Positions 14,220 to 18,783 of a stretch of 18,783 bases of DNA are shown here, in pieces. The stretch lies in contig JBJTHI010000058.1 of assembly GCA_046094425.1 (NCBI GenBank), positions 1 through 18,783 of the forward strand, written 5' to 3'. A program made the translations under genes and the position numbers. How positions within the stretch are numbered: position 1 is the first letter of the stretch; every line of letters starts with the position of its first letter. The notes beneath the pieces were generated by a model that saw only the letters and a program-made list of their open reading frames with translations, was not told the DNA's origin and made no database searches. The DNA comes from JANPCX01 sp046094425 (GTDB lineage Bacteria > Pseudomonadota > Gammaproteobacteria > Burkholderiales > Burkholderiaceae_C).

Positions 14220-15116
14220 GTGAACCCGTCTTCCACCAACGCGACTACGCCGCCACAAACCACCGTGTTTCAAGCGCTGTCGCAATCGCGTGCCAGCTTG
14301 CTGGACAGTGCCAGCATCGGTGACGGTCTGGAGGTGGCGCTGTGGCGCAATGCGAACGACGAAACCCAATACCACCGCCCGGGTCACCACACGCTGTCGC
14401 TCTATCTGCGCGGTGGCGAGGGCACGTTCCGCGCCGATCAACCTACGCTGCGCGGCGCACCTGGCCTGTTGTGCTTACTCCCGGCAGGCCACGAATCGCA
14501 GTGGGTGGTGGGCGGCGAGCAACGTTTCTTGCATTTGTACTTTCGGGCCGAACAGCTCGCACCCTGGGCCTTGCGTCTGCTCGACCGCGAGCCGCGTGAG
14601 GTGGCCCTGCCCGAACTGACTTTTGTCAACCCACCTGCTTTGGTGTCACCGTTGTTGGCCATGACCCAGCTCAACTGGAGCGATCCGCAAGCGCGTTTGC
14701 AGGCCAATGGCTTGGCCCACCAGGTCTTGGGTGAGTTGATCACTGGATACAGCAAGCGTCCAGCCGTCTGGACTGTGCGTGGCGGGCTGTCACCCGCAGT
14801 TCGGCGTATGGTGATGGAACGGATTGAAGCGTCCTTGGCTGAACCCATCACCGTCGGAGACATGGCGGCCTGGGCCGCTTTGTCCGAACATCATTTCGCC
14901 TTGGCTTTTCGCCAGTCTTTCTCGATCACTCCGCACGCTTGGGTGCTGGCGCGTCGCATCGAGCATGCCAAGGCCCTGTTGCGCGAGCAACCAACTTGGT
15001 CGCTGGATGCGGTCGCCCAAGCCTGCGGACTGGCCAGTGCCAGCCACCTGGTGCGGCGCTTTCGCCAGCAAACGGGGGTGTCGCCAGGGCGTTGGCGGAT
15101 GTGGGCCAAGGATTGA
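14220..15116 (+). CDS. AraC-family transcriptional regulator
   Basis: Starting at the GTG at 14220, the product is 298 aa. The N-terminal half (about 10-170) looks like a cupin-type effector domain (HTLSLYLRGGEG, PGLLCLLPAGHESQW). The C-terminal 95 residues carry the double helix-turn-helix: first ITVGDMAAWAALSEHHFALAFRQS, then SLDAVAQACGLASASHLVRRF, followed by the family-typical TGVSPGRWR end. The open frame extends upstream to 14079, but that part has a composition unlike the family, so GTG 14220 is preferred; GTG 14259 is another option. It probably controls the divergent EamA transporter gene, as in many AraC-transporter pairs. The ligand is unknown. Confidence 0.85.
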   Translation: MNPSSTNATTPPQTTVFQALSQSRASLLDSASIGDGLEVALWRNANDETQYHRPGHHTLSLYLRGGEGTFRADQPTLRGAPGLLCLLPAGHESQWVVGGEQRFLHLYFRAEQLAPWALRLLDREPREVALPELTFVNPPALVSPLLAMTQLNWSDPQARLQANGLAHQVLGELITGYSKRPAVWTVRGGLSPAVRRMVMERIEASLAEPITVGDMAAWAALSEHHFALAFRQSFSITPHAWVLARRIEHAKALLREQPTWSLDAVAQACGLASASHLVRRFRQQTGVSPGRWRMWAKD

Positions 15117-15477
15117 TGCGAGGCTTACGGCACACTTTGATCCCACGTTCTCCGTTTACATACCCTGTTTGCCATGTCCCGCAAAGACCACGCCAGTGAA
15201 ACTCCGGCCACTCAAATGCTCAAAAGGGCAGGTGTCAGCTACACCGAACACTTGTACGACTATGTGGACCACGGTGGCACCGCGGAGTCGGCCAAACAAC
15301 TGGGCGTGGATGAACACGCGGTTGTCAAAACACTGGTGATGGAAGATGAACATGCCAAGCCCCTCATCATCTTGATGCACGGCGATCGGCAGGTCAGCAC
15401 CAAAGAATTGGCACGGCAAATCAAGGTTAAAAAAGTGCAGCCCTGCAAACCCGAGGTGGCACAGCGCCACAGTGGTG

Positions 15478-15508
15478 AGGGTCTGTTGACCTACCAATCG
15501 CCCTCGCG
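15478..15508 (+). repeat. Left terminal inverted repeat of the ybaK element
   Basis: 31 bp beginning AGGGTCTGTTGACCTACC; every base is complementary to 15716-15746. The match stops exactly one base outside and one base inside. Confidence 0.92.
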
Positions 15509-15607
15509 CCGGGGTGGCCAAGGGTGCAGGGCAAGGCGCGCGACGCCGCCCAGGCTGGCTGCCTGGGCCAGGAGCGCAACGCGGCCCTGCGCCCTTGGGT
15601 ACCCCGG
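15509..15607. repeat. Hairpin A of the element
   Basis: The outer arms 15509-15532 and 15584-15607 form 21 Watson-Crick pairs, two G-U pairs and one mismatch out of 24. The apex is a perfect 8-bp stem, GCCCAGGC (15548-15555) with GCCTGGGC (15561-15568), around a 5-nt loop. Confidence 0.85.
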
Positions 15608-15616
15608 CCCACAGGG

Positions 15617-15715
15617 TGAAGCCCCCACAGGCCCCCACTCTTCGTTGCAAATGCTCGCGGGGGGATGAACCCCCGCTGTGCTTTGCGCCTCAATTGGGGG
15701 CCTGTGGCAGCTTCA
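15617..15715. repeat. Hairpin B of the element
   Basis: The outer arms 15617-15637 and 15695-15715 pair at 19 of 21 positions. The interior has a perfect 7-bp stem, GCGGGGG (15657-15663) with CCCCCGC (15670-15676), around loop GATGAA, which contains the TGA that ends the interrupted ybaK frame. Confidence 0.85.
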
Positions 15716-15746
15716 CGCGAGGGCGATTGGTAGGTCAACAGACCCT
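15716..15746 (-). repeat. Right terminal inverted repeat of the ybaK element
   Basis: 31 bp ending GGTAGGTCAACAGACCCT, the exact reverse complement of 15478-15508. The ybaK frame resumes immediately after it (GTG GTG GGC GGT ACC). Confidence 0.92.
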
Positions 15747-15959
15747 GTGGTGGGCGGTACCTCGCCCTTCGGCACCAAAAAGGCGATGCCTGTGTATGTG
15801 GAGGCCACCGTGCTGGCGTTGCCGCGTATCTACATCAATGGCGGGCGGCGGGGGTATTTGGTTGGTGTGGAGCCAGGGGTGTTGACGCAACTGCTGGCTG
15901 CGTTGCCGGTTCAATGTGCCGGGGCAGAATAGCGCCTTGTTTTCTTACCGAATCACGCC

Positions 15960-16613
15960 ATGCAACCGTATTTGCCTGTTGTTGCCGCCGTGCTGGCCTA
16001 TTTGCTGGGCTCGCTGTCCTTCGCCGTCATCGTCAGCCGCCTCATGGGTCTGGGCGACCCACGCAGTTATGGCTCGGGCAACCCCGGTGCAACCAATGTG
16101 CTGCGTTCGGGCAACAAACTTGCTGCCATCTTGACCCTGGTGCTGGATGCGCTCAAGGGTTATTTGCCCGTGCTGGCCGTGGTGCTCTGGGGTGAGCGCT
16201 ACGGCCTAGGCGAAGGCAGCGCTGCGGCGGTGGGTGTAGCAGCATTTCTGGGCCACTTGTGGCCGGTGTTTTTTCGCTTTCAAGGTGGCAAGGGCGTGGC
16301 CACGGCCGCCGGGGTGTTGTTTGGCTTGAACCCGTTGCTCGGGCTGGCGACCTTGCTCACCTGGGCCATCGTGGCCTTCTTCACCCGCTATTCCTCGCTG
16401 GCCGCCATGGCCTCAGCGGTGTTTGCCCCGTTTTATCAATTGCTGATTTGGGACGCAGGCCCCATCGCCATAGCCGCTGTGGTGATGGGTTTACTCTTGG
16501 TTTGGCGACACAGCGCCAACATTTCAAAGTTGATGGCGGGGACGGAGAGCCGTTTGGGGCAACGAGTGGACACGCCATCGGTGGCAGTTCATCCACGCAA
16601 GAAAAAACACTGA
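15960..16613 (+). CDS. plsY: Glycerol-3-phosphate acyltransferase PlsY
   Basis: This 217-aa inner-membrane enzyme transfers the acyl group from acyl-phosphate to glycerol-3-phosphate, the first step of phospholipid synthesis in the PlsX/PlsY pathway. The three family motifs are intact: YGSGNPGATNVLRSGNK (37-53), GHLWPVFFRFQGGKGVAT (98-115) and RHSANISKLMAGTE (183-196). Five to seven hydrophobic helices alternate with these loops, and the tail is basic (PRKKKH). Length is normal. The ATG at 15960 lies 27 nt after the broken ybaK, with no clear Shine-Dalgarno. The element in ybaK sits upstream, so it could influence plsY expression if they share a transcript; that is inference. Confidence 0.95.
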   Translation: MQPYLPVVAAVLAYLLGSLSFAVIVSRLMGLGDPRSYGSGNPGATNVLRSGNKLAAILTLVLDALKGYLPVLAVVLWGERYGLGEGSAAAVGVAAFLGHLWPVFFRFQGGKGVATAAGVLFGLNPLLGLATLLTWAIVAFFTRYSSLAAMASAVFAPFYQLLIWDAGPIAIAAVVMGLLLVWRHSANISKLMAGTESRLGQRVDTPSVAVHPRKKKH

Positions 16614-16630
16614 CTTCGGAGAAGCACACC

Positions 16631-16996
16631 ATGAGCCACTCAATACAACGTTTCCATGTGGGTGACCGCCTCTCCGAGATGGCCATCTTCAACCACGTGG
16701 CTTACTTGGCGGGCCAAGTGCCCGACGACATCACGCAAGACATCAAAGGCCAAACCGCCCAGGTATTGGCCATGGTGGACAAACTGCTGCTCGAAGCCCG
16801 CACCGACAAGGCCCACATCCTGATGGCGCAAATTTTTCTAGCCGACTTGGCTGACTTTGCCGGTATGAACGAGGTCTGGGACGACTGGGTGGCACCGGGC
16901 GATGCTCCCCCGCGCGCTACGGTACAAGCGAAGTTGGCCAACCCTGGCTACCGCATTGAAATCGTGGTGACGGCGGCCATTGCCAGTGGTGCTTGA
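16631..16996 (+). CDS. RidA/YjgF-family protein (putative enamine/imine deaminase)
   Basis: The 121-aa protein starts at the ATG at 16631, 17 nt after plsY, behind a good GGAG site. RidA-family hallmarks are visible: VAYLAGQVPDD near the N-terminus, IFLADLADFAGMNEVWDDW, R95 in APPRATVQAKL (the catalytic arginine position) and YRIEIVVTA at the end with E110. Arg-containing members hydrolyse reactive enamine/imine intermediates from PLP enzymes such as threonine dehydratase; such activity is likely here but not proven. The frame is open far upstream inside plsY, but the ribosome site and family length fix this start. Confidence 0.9.
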   Translation: MSHSIQRFHVGDRLSEMAIFNHVAYLAGQVPDDITQDIKGQTAQVLAMVDKLLLEARTDKAHILMAQIFLADLADFAGMNEVWDDWVAPGDAPPRATVQAKLANPGYRIEIVVTAAIASGA

Positions 16997-17042
16997 CTTG
17001 GGTCAAGGCTTGATGCGTCTTGTGCTGTCAGCATAAAAGCCC

Positions 17043-17852
17043 ATGTCCAGCAAACACGCCCAGCAAGCCCTGCAAGAAACCCGCAGTTTTGGCGTTCGTG
17101 ACATTCCGCCGCTCAGGCCCCTGGGTTGGTTGGCACGCGGCTGGTCGGATTTGTGCTCGTGCCCAGTTTTGTCGCTACTGCACGGTTTATTGCTGTCGCT
17201 GGGTGGGGGCTTGATTTTTTACATCGCCCGCGATCGGTTTTGGCTCTTGGCCGGTGCCTTCAGCGGTTTTTTGCTGGTGGCCCCCATATTGGCCACGGGC
17301 CTTTATGCCATCAGCCGCGCCTTGCAGTTTGGCAACCAACCCAGTTGGCAAACGGTGCTGCGCGCTTGGCGGCCCAGCCAGAGCAAGCTGGTGGTGTTTG
17401 GCCTTTTGTTGGCTTTGGCGGGCACGGGTTGGGTGCTGACCTCGGCGGCCTTGGTCACGGCGTTTTCCGCCGTGCCGGTACACAAGCCGCTTGATTTTTT
17501 GCGCTGGGTTGTTTTGAGTGACAGCGGCCATTTGTTTGAGATGTGGTTGGCGCTGGGTGCGGTTTTGGCCGCTCCGGTGTTCGCTTCCAGCGTGGTGGCG
17601 GTGCCCATGCTGCTCGATCAAAAAGTGAGTGTGATGGGCGCGGTGTTCACAAGCTGGCGTGTGGTCATGGCACATCCCGTACCCCTGGCCTTGTGGGCGG
17701 TTTTGATTGCCGCGCTCACTCTTCTTGGCATGGCAACGGCCATGTTGGGTTTGGTGGTGGTGATGCCGTGGTTGGGCCACGCGAGTTGGCATGCCTACCG
17801 CGACTTGGTCAGCCCCGCACCCGATGACTTGCTGCGCACACGCACTTTCTGA
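17043..17852 (+). CDS. DUF2189 family integral membrane protein
   Basis: The 269-aa protein has a polar N-terminus (1-40, with the typical VRDIPPLRPLGWLARGWSDL lead) followed by about six hydrophobic helices at roughly 42-60, 66-90, 114-140, 165-190, 212-235 and beyond. This is the DUF2189 layout, found widely in Proteobacteria and of unknown function. The ATG at 17043 lacks a Shine-Dalgarno. A weak promoter-like pair (TTGATG, 16-nt spacer, CATAAA) ends 5 nt upstream, so a leaderless transcript is conceivable. The DUF2788 gene starts 15 nt after its stop, so they are probably co-transcribed. Confidence 0.82.
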   Translation: MSSKHAQQALQETRSFGVRDIPPLRPLGWLARGWSDLCSCPVLSLLHGLLLSLGGGLIFYIARDRFWLLAGAFSGFLLVAPILATGLYAISRALQFGNQPSWQTVLRAWRPSQSKLVVFGLLLALAGTGWVLTSAALVTAFSAVPVHKPLDFLRWVVLSDSGHLFEMWLALGAVLAAPVFASSVVAVPMLLDQKVSVMGAVFTSWRVVMAHPVPLALWAVLIAALTLLGMATAMLGLVVVMPWLGHASWHAYRDLVSPAPDDLLRTRTF

Positions 17853-17867
17853 GTAGGCAGTACCGTC

Positions 17868-18086
17868 ATGTTCGGCTACACCGAAGCCCAAATCGCCCAG
17901 TTCGGCCTCACCTTCGGCGTGGCGGCCTTCATGCTTTACATGCTGTTCATCATCGTGCAACTGGCACGTGAATCCAGGGCCGGGCGCTTTGGCACCTTTG
18001 TCTTGCTGCTGGGTTTGGGGCTGGGGCTGGTGGGGTTTGCTGCCAAGGGCTTGATTAAATTTTTCATGGCAGGCTTGGGCGAATAG
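17868..18086 (+). CDS. DUF2788 family small membrane protein
   Basis: This 72-aa protein has two hydrophobic helices, at about 12-32 and 43-66, joined by a short basic-polar loop (QLARESRAGRFG). The sequence MFGYTEAQIAQFGLTFGVAAFMLYMLFII-type start fits DUF2788, whose function is unknown. It begins 15 nt after the DUF2189 gene and converges on the yciO-like gene with only 4 nt between the stop codons. The ribosome site is weak (AGGCAG). Confidence 0.85.
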   Translation: MFGYTEAQIAQFGLTFGVAAFMLYMLFIIVQLARESRAGRFGTFVLLLGLGLGLVGFAAKGLIKFFMAGLGE

Positions 18087-18090
18087 TTCG

Positions 18091-18723
18091 TTAGGAGAGG
18101 GTCAAGCCTAAGCGCGCTGGCTCACCCAAGCCCACCCGCACCAACACAGGCTCGTCTGCAGTCAAGTCCACGACGGTGGTGGGTTGCATATTGCAAGCGC
18201 CCGCGTCCACCACGGCTTGAATTTGTTTTTGGAACAAAGCGCGAATGTCTTGTGGCTCGTTCATGGGTTCGGTCTCACCGGGCGCAATCAAGGTGGTGGC
18301 TAGCAAGGGCTGGCCCATCAATTCCAACAATGCTTGCGTGACACGGTGCTCAGGCACGCGCAAGCCTATGGTGCGCCGCGACGGATGCGACAAGCGTCGC
18401 GGCACTTCTTTGGTGGCTTCCAAGATGAAAGTGTAGGGGCCGGGGGTGCCCAGCTTCATCAAACGAAATTGTTGGTTGTCCACGCGGGCGTAGTTGGCCA
18501 GTTCGCTCAGGTCGCGGCAGAGCAAGGTGAGGTGGTGTTTGTCGTCCACGCCGCGAATGCGGCGCAGTGCCTGCGCAGCATCTTTGTCGTCCAGGTGGCA
18601 GACCAAGGCATAACTGCTGTCGGTGGGAATGGCCGCCACACCCCCACTGTGCAAAATTTGCACCGCTTGTTTGAGCAAACGAGGTTGCGGGTTCTCGGGG
18701 TGAACCTCGAAGTATTGGGACAT
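18091..18723 (-). CDS. yciO: YciO-like member of the Sua5/YciO/YrdC family
   Basis: The 210-aa protein follows E. coli YciO closely: it starts MSQYFEVHPENPQPRLLKQAV and contains IPTDSSYAL, LTLLCRDLSELANYA, TPGPYTFILEATKEVPRRL and the TIGLRVPEHR loop. The fold binds ATP and RNA-related substrates. True TsaC/Sua5 enzymes make threonylcarbamoyl-AMP for tRNA t6A and carry a KR...SKPL-type motif. Here that place reads DDKHHLTLL, as in YciO, so t6A synthesis should not be assumed. It has a complete length and no neighbours on its strand in the window. The ATG at 18723 has no clear Shine-Dalgarno. Confidence 0.88.
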   Translation of the reverse strand: MSQYFEVHPENPQPRLLKQAVQILHSGGVAAIPTDSSYALVCHLDDKDAAQALRRIRGVDDKHHLTLLCRDLSELANYARVDNQQFRLMKLGTPGPYTFILEATKEVPRRLSHPSRRTIGLRVPEHRVTQALLELMGQPLLATTLIAPGETEPMNEPQDIRALFQKQIQAVVDAGACNMQPTTVVDLTADEPVLVRVGLGEPARLGLTLS

Positions 18724-18757
18724 GATCGATGTTTACAGAACTTCTGGTGGTTCGCCG

Positions 18758-18783
18758 CCCTCACCCCAACCCTCTCCCGCAAG
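18758..18783. repeat. Possible half of a dispersed intergenic repeat, cut by the window edge
   Basis: The last 26 nt begin CCCTCACCCCAACCCTCTCC and lie in the intergenic region upstream of the yciO-like gene. Pyrimidine-rich runs of this form often pair with a downstream GGGAGAGGG arm in dispersed palindromic repeats of Proteobacteria. The other arm would be outside the window, so this is only suggestive. Confidence 0.3.

Larger units (their letters stand above)
15478..15746. mobile_element. Structured MITE-like element (269 bp) inserted in ybaK
   Basis: Perfect 31-bp terminal inverted repeats (15478-15508 and 15716-15746) enclose two hairpins of exactly 99 nt each (15509-15607 and 15617-15715), separated by 9 nt. 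The whole element can fold into a three-way junction with very few unpaired bases. The flanks read GTGGTG on both sides (15472-15477 and 15747-15752), a possible 6-bp target duplication. Removing the element plus one copy would not restore the ybaK frame, so the duplication is uncertain. Open frames inside are arginine- and proline-rich and look like by-products. No transposase is encoded, so mobilisation would need enzymes supplied in trans. Confidence 0.88.
15174..15932 (+). pseudogene. ybaK: YbaK/EbsC-type aminoacyl-tRNA deacylase gene split by a 269-bp element
   Basis: The left part (codons 1-101 from ATG 15174) has the YbaK start: TPATQMLKRAG, an HGGTAESAKQLG segment, the conserved lysine in VVKTL (K52) and the CKPEVAQRHSG loop. 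The right part resumes at about 15747 with VVGGTSPFGTKKAMPVYVE, then the IYINGGRRGYL strand and a normal C-terminus ending at 15932. Together they make about 162 residues, the usual length. The element at 15478-15746 lies between them and introduces a TGA at 15666-15668. YbaK proteins hydrolyse mischarged Cys-tRNA(Pro). The strongly conserved SGY-x-VGG loop is destroyed, so function is probably lost unless another copy exists. The two halves remain in the same frame, and the right half has a GTG at 15678 but no obvious ribosome site. Confidence 0.88.

Noticed and set aside
15427..15738. A 103-codon minus-strand frame inside the structured element
   Set aside because: It extends through one terminal repeat into ybaK, is Arg/Pro-rich and follows from the hairpin sequence; no sign of a transposase or other protein.
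18071..18109. AGGCTTG/CAAGCCT inverted repeat across the two convergent stop codons as a bidirectional terminator
   Set aside because: Only 7 bp with a 25-nt loop and no T-tract on either strand.
1..18783. CRISPR arrays, tRNA or rRNA genes, riboswitches and prophage structural genes
   Set aside because: No regularly spaced repeats, cloverleaf genes, known aptamer patterns or phage-type gene blocks were seen on reading both strands.

Overview
The window looks like a chromosomal segment of a beta-proteobacterium, most likely the order Burkholderiales and family Comamonadaceae. I infer this from GC-rich codon use and from the look of the housekeeping proteins (PBP1A, NDH-2, PlsY, DUF2189 and DUF2788 proteins, a YciO-type protein). 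No rRNA or tRNA is present, so the family is an inference and the genus is unknown.

Layout, left to right. (1) 1-1049: the start of an IS1595-like transposase runs off the left edge. It abuts a chemoreceptor-type gene that keeps its amino-acid-type dCache sensor and both membrane helices but stops right after TM2, so the receptor was probably cut by the IS. (2) 1050-1520 holds nothing I can assign. (3) 1521-5193, minus strand: a tightly packed four-gene unit read right to left, comprising a fatty acid hydroxylase/sterol desaturase, an OmpR-type response regulator, a histidine kinase and a small anchored proline-rich protein. The last three overlap at start and stop codons. (4) 5359-8509: a class-C-like serine hydrolase lipoprotein (plus) converges on NDH-2 (minus), with PBP1A upstream of NDH-2. 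(5) 11114-12050: a HigBA-type toxin-antitoxin pair with a perfect 18-bp operator-like palindrome. It is followed by a 27-bp perfect hairpin and by a structure resembling an integron attC site, so the module may be a stray integron cassette. (6) 12069-15116: a Tas-like aldo/keto reductase, then an EamA transporter divergent from an AraC regulator. (7) 15174-18723: a YbaK-type tRNA deacylase split by a 269-bp element, then plsY, ridA-like, DUF2189, DUF2788 and a convergent yciO-like gene.

The most unusual object is the 269-bp element inside ybaK (15478-15746). It has perfect 31-bp terminal inverted repeats that enclose two hairpins of exactly 99 nt each, so nearly every base can pair in a three-way junction. 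It has no evident coding capacity and looks like a non-autonomous, structured mobile element. The attC-like site and giant hairpin behind the toxin-antitoxin pair are the second point of interest.

Functionally the window mixes envelope and lipid functions (PBP1A, PlsY, hydroxylase, serine hydrolase lipoprotein, a two-component system), respiration (NDH-2) and small accessory modules. At least two genes have been broken or cut by mobile elements.
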